From Butyrivibrio sp. CAG:318 (lineage in GTDB: Bacteria; Bacillota; Clostridia; Lachnospirales; Lachnospiraceae), in NCBI GenBank assembly GCA_000431815.1, contig FR889255.1:1-30015 (forward strand): 30,015 nucleotides of DNA, read 5' to 3'. Of this stretch, positions 23,371-30,015 are shown piece by piece (positions within the stretch are counted from its first letter, which is position 1; the number at the start of each line of letters is the position of its first letter). Made by a program: the position numbers and the translations under genes. The notes beneath the pieces are model-generated. The model was not told the DNA's origin. It ran no database searches and was given only the letters and a program-made list of their open reading frames with translations.

Positions 23371-23398
23371 AATGCGCGGACATGGACGGAGGTTTGGC

Positions 23399-25267
23399 AT
23401 GAGAACGGGAAAAATATTAACATTTGCGGCAATAATGCTTGCAGCGGTAGTGAGCGGATGCTCAAATGGTAATAAGCAGGATATGCATACTGATACATCG
23501 GAAGTTGTTTTTTCCAGACAGGGTGGCGTATATGATGAAGAATTTGAACTTGAACTGACATCTAAAGGTATTATATATTATACGACAGACGGAAGTGATC
23601 CTTCTGAGAGTGATACATCAATAAAATATGACGGAGAGATTAAAGTGGCAGACAGAAGCGGGGATGCCAATATCGTTTCGGCTGTATCTCCTACATTGTT
23701 TTGCACCAATTTCAGCGATTATTCCAAGGATGACGGTCTTATATGCCGTATAGATGCTCCATCGGATGACGCCGTGGATAAATGCACAATTATCCGTGCA
23801 GCAGCTAAGGACAGTGCCGGAAACTGGAGTGCTGTAACGACACAGACATATTTTATAGGAAGCACGACAGATCATATTGACGGCATAGAGGCCGGATGCA
23901 AGGCTTCCGGAAGTGATCTTGCCGTGATAAGCATAACAATGGATTATGATGACCTTTTTGACAGCGGGAAAGGCATATATGTCAAAGGCGATGTATTCGA
24001 TAATGCGCTTAAGAAGTTTATCGGCAATAAGAACTGGATTAAAGCGGATGATACCCGTAAGCTTGATGCCAACTATTCGCAGCACGGCCGTGAATGGGAA
24101 CGCGAGGCTCATATAGATTTCTTTGAGATGAATGAGAACGGAGCCGAACAGGTACTTAACCAGGACTGCGGAATAAGAATACAGGGTAATTACTCACGTT
24201 CTGATTTACAGAAAGGTTTCAGGCTTTACGCTCGTAAGGACTATGGAGACAATAAGTTCAGATATGATATCTGGGGTGATGAACTTAAGGACAAGGACGG
24301 CAACACCATCGATAAATTCAAGACATTTGTCTTAAGGGCCGGCGGTAATTGCGCTTTCACGTCAAAATATAACGATACATACTGGCAGACACTTGCCGCA
24401 GGAGTTGACTGTTCAACCAAGGCATCCAGACCGTGTGTGGTATATCTTAACGGAGAATACTGGGGACTGTATGTCCTTGAAGAGGATTATTCGGACGACT
24501 ATTTTGAGTCACATTACGGGGTCAATAAGGATGATGTCATCGTATACAAAGGCGATGCGGAGACATACAGTATAGGATATAAACTCGACGAGGGAACACT
24601 CCCGGACGGAGAGAAGACGGACTATTATTTCAAGGAACTCAAGGATTTCTTCAAGACTCATAAGTCACTTAAGGATGATGCGGACTACGAAGAATTTGCC
24701 CAAATAGTTGACGTTGACAGCGTAATGGACTACTTCGGTGTTGAAGTATGGATTAACAATAAATGGGACTGGCCCGGCAAGAACTGGTCTATGTGGAAAA
24801 CAAATACAACGGATGAATCCAACGAATATGCGGACGGCAGATGGCGTTTCTGCCTTTATGATATAGAATTCGGCGGAGTAAGCGGTGCAGGAGATGCATA
24901 CACCAATACGGTAAAAGAAGATAATTACAAGCCGTCGGGACTTCTTGATTTTGATACCAAGAATCCGGCTGTGTTATGCTTCGCATATCTTATGACCAAT
25001 GATAAATTCAGAGCGGCATATTGTGAGAAACTCGCCGGATTCTCGGACACGATTTTTGAAAAAAATAAGGCATTGGATACTCTGGACAAATTTGAGGCGG
25101 TTTACGGACCGTTGTTTGACCAGTTCTATGACAGATATCCGGGAAGCGGAAGCAAGGAAGAAGCAATTAACGGCAATTATGCAAGTTCACAATGCATAAG
25201 GGATTTCATAAATCTCAGGGCAGACAATATCAGTAAGATAACTGACTGGATTAACAGCAGATTTTAG
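23399..25267 (+). CDS. CotH-family lipoprotein with chitobiase-like domain
   Basis: 622 aa surface lipoprotein. The signal peptide ends in lipobox VSGC (C21). Residues ~40-165 look like a chitobiase/beta-hexosaminidase C-terminal-type beta domain (GVYDEEFELELTS, then IIYYTTDGSDPSES), and residues ~195-600 a CotH domain: CGIRIQGNYSR, KGFRLYARKDYG, FVLRAGGN, YLNGEYWGLYVLEEDYSDDYF and the later FCLYDIEFG. CotH proteins are protein-kinase-like enzymes first known from spore coats; related surface versions are common in gut Clostridia, where their substrates are unknown. An earlier in-frame ATG (23339) lies in the terminator hairpin; GGAGG stands 6 nt before the ATG at 23399. It leads a tight four-gene cluster. 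Confidence 0.9.
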   Translation: MRTGKILTFAAIMLAAVVSGCSNGNKQDMHTDTSEVVFSRQGGVYDEEFELELTSKGIIYYTTDGSDPSESDTSIKYDGEIKVADRSGDANIVSAVSPTLFCTNFSDYSKDDGLICRIDAPSDDAVDKCTIIRAAAKDSAGNWSAVTTQTYFIGSTTDHIDGIEAGCKASGSDLAVISITMDYDDLFDSGKGIYVKGDVFDNALKKFIGNKNWIKADDTRKLDANYSQHGREWEREAHIDFFEMNENGAEQVLNQDCGIRIQGNYSRSDLQKGFRLYARKDYGDNKFRYDIWGDELKDKDGNTIDKFKTFVLRAGGNCAFTSKYNDTYWQTLAAGVDCSTKASRPCVVYLNGEYWGLYVLEEDYSDDYFESHYGVNKDDVIVYKGDAETYSIGYKLDEGTLPDGEKTDYYFKELKDFFKTHKSLKDDADYEEFAQIVDVDSVMDYFGVEVWINNKWDWPGKNWSMWKTNTTDESNEYADGRWRFCLYDIEFGGVSGAGDAYTNTVKEDNYKPSGLLDFDTKNPAVLCFAYLMTNDKFRAAYCEKLAGFSDTIFEKNKALDTLDKFEAVYGPLFDQFYDRYPGSGSKEEAINGNYASSQCIRDFINLRADNISKITDWINSRF

Positions 25268-25284
25268 AACAGGAGGGAATATAA

Positions 25285-25668
25285 ATGCTGCAGGACAAAA
25301 AAAGCCTTACGGGCAAGATAGGAGATACGATAAGGCTGTGCATGTATCTGATATGCGGAGCATCGCAGAATAAGTACAAACAGCCGAAGTTCGTGGAGAA
25401 CAGTGCCGAAGATTCAATATATTATGAATTGACGGCATTGATAGATGCAGGGAAACTTAATGAGGCCGAGGATGTAATGTTTGACAGGCTGAATCCGAGA
25501 AATGCGGATGATTATTATACAATGCTTTGTGTGTACGATTACATGAACGGTCTTGATGACGATTATCTTGAGGCTAACGATTTTACCAGGGAGGAGATTG
25601 AGGATGGAGTACAGGAGATTACAGGGATTTATGACACAGAGGGTCTGTACAGGGACTGCTATATGTAA
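25285..25668 (+). CDS. Small uncharacterised acidic protein (DUF6483-like)
   Basis: 127 aa soluble, helical, acidic protein without signal peptide. It has the pattern of small Clostridia proteins with one LIDAGKLNEAEDVMFDRL helix pair, followed by YYTMLCVYDYMNGLDDDYLEANDFTREEI; this resembles DUF6483, from memory and with limited certainty. The EAEDVMFDRL...YYTMLCVYDYMNGL region looks like a degenerate helical repeat (TPR-like). No function can be given. AGGAGGG is a strong ribosome site. It lies 17 nt after the CotH gene and 26 nt before the membrane protein, so it is part of the same transcript. Confidence 0.75.
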   Translation: MLQDKKSLTGKIGDTIRLCMYLICGASQNKYKQPKFVENSAEDSIYYELTALIDAGKLNEAEDVMFDRLNPRNADDYYTMLCVYDYMNGLDDDYLEANDFTREEIEDGVQEITGIYDTEGLYRDCYM

Positions 25669-25694
25669 CTGCATAATGAACGGGAGGATAAATC

Positions 25695-26717
25695 ATGAAA
25701 AAACTACGCAATAAACTTACAATAATATATCTGGCGGCGATGATAATAACATCCGTGCTTGTAGTCCGCCGTTACAGTATTGATATAAGGGAAATGAACC
25801 TTGAACACTGCCGCGCGGCATCGGATTATATGTGGAAGGCGGCAGGGTATTATAATGTATACGAAAAGGATGTGCCGTATGAACTCGTGGAGAAATACGG
25901 CTGGAAAAATATGCAGAGATGGCCTGATATCGCTTACGGTGCCAAAGCTTTTCAGACACCGGACGGTAAGGTCTGCTTTTATGAGACATCTTATATGTAT
26001 GCCATGGATAAGCTGACAAAAGAGGAGGCTGAAGCCGATTGGTATAGAATGGGTTATTATGCCAACGTGACGGATAATTGCGGCAATATTCTCGCCGATA
26101 ACAGCAGTGTATGTATTGCCAGACGTAATACAGATATCATCATGAATATTAAAAGTGATACAGAATATCTTGAGGATACCAAAGTAGTGCGCATATGCGA
26201 CACTTTTTCTGAGGACGCATGGGATAAAGTTAATCCGGGACCTTGGGTTACAAGCGTTATCAGAGGAACCTATGACGGCGATAATATATATCCGTCCGAG
26301 GTCCGATTTATAGGAAAAGATAATACGGTTTACAAGTATGAGGCGGATCTTTTCGATAATTATGCGGATTATAAAGATGTATCGGAATGGATAGACGTCG
26401 GCAGTTCAAAAGTAAGCTGGTATATTCAGACTGATCTTGACAAGGAAGCCAAGAGACTTCTTGATTCAACGATGAATTACAGAAATACCGAGAAAGTATA
26501 CAAAGAAATGAACGGTGGAAACCTGTTTACTTCTTATGTGTATGAGCGCCGGACCATGGGAACGTACACGATAAACAGTGCTTATGTATTTCATCCGGTA
26601 AAAGATGCGTTGACCGACTACAAATGGTTGCTTATAGGCGTGAATGCCATGTATCTTGTCGTAATTTTAACGACAGTATGTATATGCAATAATAGGGCAC
26701 GTTTTGAGAAAAAATAG
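25695..26717 (+). CDS. Membrane protein with large extracytoplasmic domain
   Basis: 340 aa. One TM helix lies at residues 8-24 (LTIIYLAAMIITSVLVV) and one near the end (about 306-331, WLLIGVNAMYLVVILTTVCI), enclosing about 280 residues outside the membrane; a short basic tail (NNRARFEKK) is inside. The layout is that of a two-TM sensor without its kinase or effector. I do not recognise the domain family. GGGAGG precedes the ATG. The next gene, a lipoprotein, starts 10 nt after the stop, so the two probably act together at the cell surface. Confidence 0.75.
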   Translation: MKKLRNKLTIIYLAAMIITSVLVVRRYSIDIREMNLEHCRAASDYMWKAAGYYNVYEKDVPYELVEKYGWKNMQRWPDIAYGAKAFQTPDGKVCFYETSYMYAMDKLTKEEAEADWYRMGYYANVTDNCGNILADNSSVCIARRNTDIIMNIKSDTEYLEDTKVVRICDTFSEDAWDKVNPGPWVTSVIRGTYDGDNIYPSEVRFIGKDNTVYKYEADLFDNYADYKDVSEWIDVGSSKVSWYIQTDLDKEAKRLLDSTMNYRNTEKVYKEMNGGNLFTSYVYERRTMGTYTINSAYVFHPVKDALTDYKWLLIGVNAMYLVVILTTVCICNNRARFEKK

Positions 26718-27463
26718 GAGGGTACTTATGAAAAGAGGTTTGTGTATTATACTGTTGGCGTGTATGCTCCTTACCGCATGCGCGGGCAAAGGCGCGAACA
26801 AAACGGAGCCTGTGCCGCACAAGAACATATACTCAAAGGGGGAATGTGCAGTTGATTATGAGAGCGCTATAAGCAAGTGTGCCGGCGTGCCGGGTACGGA
26901 GTATGAAGCATATAGATTCGTGGATGATGATCTGGAACATATACACTCGGAAAAAGAGTGGGTTGATGAGAACGGTCATCTGAGAATACCGTTTCCGGTG
27001 GATGACAGTCTCAACGGACATGTTTTTTCCAGCTTTTATATTCCAGACAGCCTCGTCAGAAAAGCAAGCTCGGAAGATCTTGTGGAGGTCTATAGTGAAT
27101 TTATGGCATTTGCAGGATGGGGAGCAAGTTATTTCTTTCACGATCCGGAAATCCAGATGATATGGCTTATTAAAAAAAGTAATATTCTTCAGGAACTGAT
27201 GAGAAGGGATGATTTTGCGGAGCCGTTTTATAACAAATATATGACGACAGAATTCCTGGAATATATGGATGAAGATTATGAATCGCAAGAGTTTATAGAC
27301 AAGGCCGGAATAACAATAATGCTTTTCGCAACCAAGTTTATACTGGCGCAGCCGGAGGCTTGTGACCAGTTGACGCAGGAACAGAGAGTAAATCTTGTGA
27401 AACGCCTTGTAAAAGAAACTGAATTAACGCGGAAAGACAAGATAATGCCGTATTATGGCGGGT
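26712..27463 (+). repeat. Gene-length direct repeat, copy 1
   Basis: This stretch (from AAATAGGAGGG before the lipoprotein start) matches 29264-30015 without any indel. Two blocks are completely identical: 27190-27303 (114 nt) and 27378-27463 (86 nt). The segment between about 27110 and 27190 is the most divergent. The patchy pattern points to duplication with later gene conversion. The second copy continues beyond the window edge. Confidence 0.9.
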
Positions 27464-27639
27464 ATGAAAATCTACCAATGCCTGACTGCAATTTCTTTAC
27501 ATGGGTGGTGGAAGGAAATTCGTGGTACTACGCTATCAACGATATGGCACTTACCGCGGATGAATGGAAAGTGATTGACAGCATGGTGGAATGGAATGAA
27601 AAGAACAAAAATAATGGTGGCGTTGTAACAATTTCGTAA
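26728..27639 (+). CDS. Uncharacterised lipoprotein, copy 1
   Basis: 303 aa. Signal peptide with lipobox LTAC (C18), then an acidic, aromatic-rich, mainly helical domain (SAISKCAGVPGTEYEAYRF, FMAFAGWGASYFFHD, MTTEFLEYMDEDYESQEF). I recognise no family. AGGAGGG precedes the ATG at 26728; the earlier in-frame ATG at 26704 sits in the preceding gene. A second copy begins at 29280 and aligns without gaps over the 736 nt visible, with about 57 mismatches by hand count (~92% identity). It ends the CotH cluster; no terminator is obvious before the ACP promoter. Confidence 0.8.
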   Translation: MKRGLCIILLACMLLTACAGKGANKTEPVPHKNIYSKGECAVDYESAISKCAGVPGTEYEAYRFVDDDLEHIHSEKEWVDENGHLRIPFPVDDSLNGHVFSSFYIPDSLVRKASSEDLVEVYSEFMAFAGWGASYFFHDPEIQMIWLIKKSNILQELMRRDDFAEPFYNKYMTTEFLEYMDEDYESQEFIDKAGITIMLFATKFILAQPEACDQLTQEQRVNLVKRLVKETELTRKDKIMPYYGGYENLPMPDCNFFTWVVEGNSWYYAINDMALTADEWKVIDSMVEWNEKNKNNGGVVTIS

Positions 27640-27685
27640 CAATTATACCATTCACACGTAAAAATGTGCATTATCCGCGAAAAAG

Positions 27686-27714
27686 TTGCTAAATTAGCGA
27701 AAATAATATATAAT
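27686..27714 (+). promoter_or_regulatory. Promoter of the ACP-ligase unit
   Basis: TTGCTA (27686-27691), a 17-nt spacer and TATAAT (27709-27714) form a good promoter 25 nt before the ACP start. The palindrome GCTAA-A-TTAGC (27688-27698) overlaps the -35 box and could be an operator. The ACP-ligase unit thus appears separately controlled from the CotH cluster. Confidence 0.7.
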
Positions 27715-27739
27715 AACTTAAAAATTAACGGGAGCAAAA

Positions 27740-27982
27740 ATGCTTGATAAAATTATAGAAATAGTAGTTAGAAATGCTACAAACCTGCCGCCCGATATGG
27801 AAGTCAAAGAGGACACTAAATTGATTGAAGATTTGGGATATGACTCAATAGATTTGGTTCATCTTATTAATGACTTGGACGGTACATTTGGAATTAAAAT
27901 GAGTGATGAGATGATGGTGTCGGAGAAACTGAATACACCGAGGGAACTGACAGAACTTATAACTTACATAATGAATAAGTAA
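27740..27982 (+). CDS. Acyl carrier protein
   Basis: 80 aa, acidic, four-helix ACP. The phosphopantetheine attachment serine is S36 in LGYDSIDLVHLI. It carries acyl or aminoacyl groups as thioesters in the cytoplasm. It differs from a housekeeping fatty-acid ACP in that helix II continues IDLVHLINDLDGTFGI, and no fab genes are nearby; the partner is the adenylate-forming enzyme 21 nt downstream. Closest alternatives are carriers (PCP/Dcp-like) of small biosynthetic clusters. GGGAG precedes the ATG, and a good promoter lies just upstream. Confidence 0.9.
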   Translation: MLDKIIEIVVRNATNLPPDMEVKEDTKLIEDLGYDSIDLVHLINDLDGTFGIKMSDEMMVSEKLNTPRELTELITYIMNK

Positions 27983-28003
27983 CGCTTTTAATGGGAGGCG
28001 GAT

Positions 28004-29224
28004 ATGGAGAAGGAAAAGCTTTTTGAAATGGCGGGAGAAGTATATAGAAATGTGCCGGCGTATGTGAATTATCTTTTGGATAAATCCGTTGATATAAATG
28101 AAATAACGGAGTTTGAAGATTTCCCGATTATAGATAAATCAGTGCTGTTGGCGAATCAACATGCCTGCATATCGCCGGAATATATAATGGATAGCATTAA
28201 CGGTAAATTGTGGGGTTCAAGGACTTCCGGGTCAACAGGACGATATATTGAAGTTTTATGGAATAAATCTGATTATTTTAAGTCACTGATAGAATTATGG
28301 ATGCGCCGGGCGGAATATTATGGGATTTATCCTGATAATAGGATGATGTTCTTTTTTGCAAGAGTCAGCGGTGATGATATGATCATATATGAACAAAATA
28401 ATATTGGAATATGCAAGGATATGCTTAATGCAGACGGTTTGGAATACATATGCCGGCAAATATCGGAATATAAACCGGAATGGTTAATGTTGCAGCCTAG
28501 CTCAGCAGATTTGCTATGCAATTATATAATAGAACATAATATTGATATACCGGATAGCGTAAGGTATATAGAATTTTCGGGAGAGTTGCTCACTGACAGG
28601 GTGAGAAGACTGACTAAGGATGTGTTCAGATGCAGTATAGCTAATCAATATGGAACCAATGAGGTAGAAACGATTGCGTATGAATGTCCGCACGGGGCTA
28701 TGCATATAATGAATAGCAATGTGTATGTGGAAATTGTGGATGATATCGGAAGAAACGTATCAGGAACCGGTGAAGGAAATATAGTAGTTACATCTAAGAC
28801 CAATAAGGTAATGCCTTTTATAAGGTATAAGATAGGTGATAAGGGATGTTTGAATGTACACAAATGTGATTGCGGGAACAAAGCGCCCATTTTAGAACTT
28901 ACAAGTGCACGACCAAGTGATTTTGTTATCACGAAAGGCGGGGACAGGGTAAGTCCGTATATATTCGTAAGCATATTTAATGCTATAAATAACACATTAG
29001 ATGGAACGATAAAGCAGTTTTATGTGGAACAATCAGATATAGATAAAATTAAGGTGTATTTATATGCGGATGAAGAAGAGGATGCAGATTACATACAAAC
29101 GACATTCAAAGAACAACTATATAATATATTAAAATATAGATATATGATTGAATTCTATTACGAGGATGATTATTTTCATATTGATGATAATTTAAAATAC
29201 ATATATTTCAGGAGCAGGATATAA
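28004..29224 (+). CDS. PaaK-like adenylate-forming enzyme
   Basis: 406 aa, of the phenylacetate-CoA ligase / CapK-like AMP-forming family. The phosphate-binding motif is SRTSGSTGRYIEV (about residues 73-85), the aromatic/acidic motif is NQYGTNEVETIAYECPHG, and the later RYKIGDKGCL stretch carries the Asp that usually binds the ribose. The C-terminal subdomain (FYVEQSDIDKIKVYLYAD) looks complete. The family activates a carboxylic acid with ATP and passes it to CoA or a carrier; the neighbouring ACP suggests direct loading of that carrier. The gene is visibly more AT-rich than the rest (sample lines 32-37% GC against ~48% in hydB), which hints at foreign origin. The acid substrate is unknown. 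Ribosome site GGGAGG. Confidence 0.85.
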   Translation: MEKEKLFEMAGEVYRNVPAYVNYLLDKSVDINEITEFEDFPIIDKSVLLANQHACISPEYIMDSINGKLWGSRTSGSTGRYIEVLWNKSDYFKSLIELWMRRAEYYGIYPDNRMMFFFARVSGDDMIIYEQNNIGICKDMLNADGLEYICRQISEYKPEWLMLQPSSADLLCNYIIEHNIDIPDSVRYIEFSGELLTDRVRRLTKDVFRCSIANQYGTNEVETIAYECPHGAMHIMNSNVYVEIVDDIGRNVSGTGEGNIVVTSKTNKVMPFIRYKIGDKGCLNVHKCDCGNKAPILELTSARPSDFVITKGGDRVSPYIFVSIFNAINNTLDGTIKQFYVEQSDIDKIKVYLYADEEEDADYIQTTFKEQLYNILKYRYMIEFYYEDDYFHIDDNLKYIYFRSRI

Positions 29225-29239
29225 ACAAAGGAGAAAAGC

Positions 29240-29269
29240 ATGAAGTACATTAATGAGAAATTGAAATAG
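29240..29269 (+). pseudogene. Nine-codon ORF at the duplication junction
   Basis: AAAGGAG and ATG introduce MKYINEKLK followed by TAG. The stop overlaps the AGGAGGG ribosome site of lipoprotein copy 2, exactly as the stop of the 340-aa membrane protein gene does before copy 1. It looks like a gene start joined to a gene end by deletion or duplication. A tiny leader that couples translation of copy 2 is the alternative. Confidence 0.45.
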
Positions 29270-30015
29270 GAGGGCGCTTATGAAAAGAGGTCTATGTATT
29301 ATACTGTTGACGTGTATGCTCCTTACCGCATGCGCGGGTAAAGGCGCAGCCAAAACGGAGCCTGTGCCGCACAAGAACATATACTCAAAGGGGGAATGTG
29401 CAGTTGATTATGAGAGCGCTATAAGCAAGTGTGCCGGTGCACCGGGTACGGAGTATGAAGCATATAGATATGTGGATGATGATTTGGAACATATACACTC
29501 GGAAAAAGAGTGGGTTGGTGAGAATGGTCATCTGAGAATACCGTTTTCAGTGGATGACAGTCTTCGCGGACATGTGTTTTCCAGCTTCTACATTCCTGAC
29601 AGCCTCGTCAGAAAGGCAAGCTCGGAAGATATTGTGGAAGTCTATAGTGAACTTACGGCTTTTGCAGGATGGGGAGGAAGTTATTTCTTCTTCGATGCTT
29701 CAGATCAGATGACATGGCTTATACGAAATAGCAATATACTGCAGGAACTGATGAGAAGGGATGATTTTGCGGAGCCGTTTTATAACAAATATATGACGAC
29801 AGAATTCCTGGAATATATGGATGAAGATTATGAATCGCAAGAGTTTATAGACAAGTCTGGAATAACAATAATGCTTTTCACAACTAAGTTTATACTGGCG
29901 CAGCCGGAGGCCTGTGACCAATTGACACCGGAACAGAGAGTAAATCTTGTGAAACGCCTTGTAAAAGAAACTGAATTAACGCGGAAAGACAAGATAATGC
30001 CGTATTATGGCGGGT
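29264..30015 (+). repeat. Gene-length direct repeat, copy 2
   Basis: Gap-free match to 26712-27463; see that entry. The offset between copies is 2552 bp, and the ACP-ligase unit fills the interval. Because the window ends inside this copy, I cannot see whether another ACP-ligase unit follows, i.e. whether the whole 2.5-kb block is tandemly amplified. Confidence 0.9.
29280..30015 (+). CDS. Uncharacterised lipoprotein, copy 2 (cut by window end)
   Basis: Open for 245 codons to the edge without a stop. Signal peptide and lipobox LTAC (C18) are as in copy 1, and so is the rest apart from scattered changes (e.g. FHDPEIQMIW in copy 1 against FFDASDQMTW). AGGAGGG precedes the ATG. About 58 C-terminal codons are expected beyond the window if the length equals copy 1. 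Its position directly behind the ACP-ligase unit suggests that lipoprotein and ligase are transcribed together here. Confidence 0.85.
   Translation, partial: MKRGLCIILLTCMLLTACAGKGAAKTEPVPHKNIYSKGECAVDYESAISKCAGAPGTEYEAYRYVDDDLEHIHSEKEWVGENGHLRIPFSVDDSLRGHVFSSFYIPDSLVRKASSEDIVEVYSELTAFAGWGGSYFFFDASDQMTWLIRNSNILQELMRRDDFAEPFYNKYMTTEFLEYMDEDYESQEFIDKSGITIMLFTTKFILAQPEACDQLTPEQRVNLVKRLVKETELTRKDKIMPYYGG

Overview
The window looks like chromosomal DNA of an anaerobic, low-to-moderate GC Firmicute, most likely a Lachnospiraceae-type gut or rumen Clostridia. This rests on class II (Firmicutes-type) GalT, a trimeric bifurcating-type [FeFe] hydrogenase, an FprA flavodiiron protein, a CotH-family lipoprotein, strong GGAGG ribosome sites throughout, and consensus sigma-A promoters. 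The species assignment is inference; I see no rRNA, tRNA, CRISPR array, insertion sequence or phage gene.

Left part (1-6800) is a galactose module. A GH42 beta-galactosidase (minus strand) is divergent from a HAD phosphatase gene, followed by the Leloir operon galK-galE-galT. The GH42 gene and the gal operon carry almost the same 18-bp LacI-type palindrome in their promoters, so one regulator (not in the window) probably controls lactose/galactoside hydrolysis and galactose use together. The GH42 stop codon lies in the edge of a 53-bp tandem repeat that runs off the window. Next come an AEC-family transporter and the non-oxidative pentose phosphate genes tal and tkt (6815-10599), closed by two overlapping strong hairpins.

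Middle part (10700-17180): a 370-bp AT-rich gene-free stretch with an iterated motif; a minus-strand NUDIX-dtd pair; a short transcription unit with a perfect consensus promoter (TTGACA-17-TATAAT) whose spacer contains a G8 run, ending about 200 nt later at a strong terminator and lacking an intact gene; then a signalling cassette of two membrane-anchored BMP-family binding proteins (the first broken by a 1-nt frameshift in a T run) overlapping a hybrid histidine kinase with REC and HPt domains. No ABC transporter parts accompany the binding proteins, so they are probably sensors.

Redox part (17250-23280): a LUD-domain protein and an FprA flavodiiron protein, then hydC-hydB-hydA for an electron-bifurcating-type [FeFe] hydrogenase. 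The maturases HydEFG are not here. The hyd leader has a dyad and a segment complementary to its own Shine-Dalgarno.

Right part (23399-30015) is the least understood: a CotH-type lipoprotein, a small soluble protein, a membrane protein with a large extracytoplasmic domain, and a lipoprotein, in one tight cluster; then a more AT-rich two-gene unit of an acyl carrier protein and a PaaK-like adenylate-forming enzyme, followed by a second ~92% identical copy of the lipoprotein gene that runs off the window. A nine-codon ORF at the junction looks like a duplication scar. This lipoprotein/ACP/ligase arrangement, the BMP-kinase cassette and the G8-promoter transcript are the best candidates for something undescribed.
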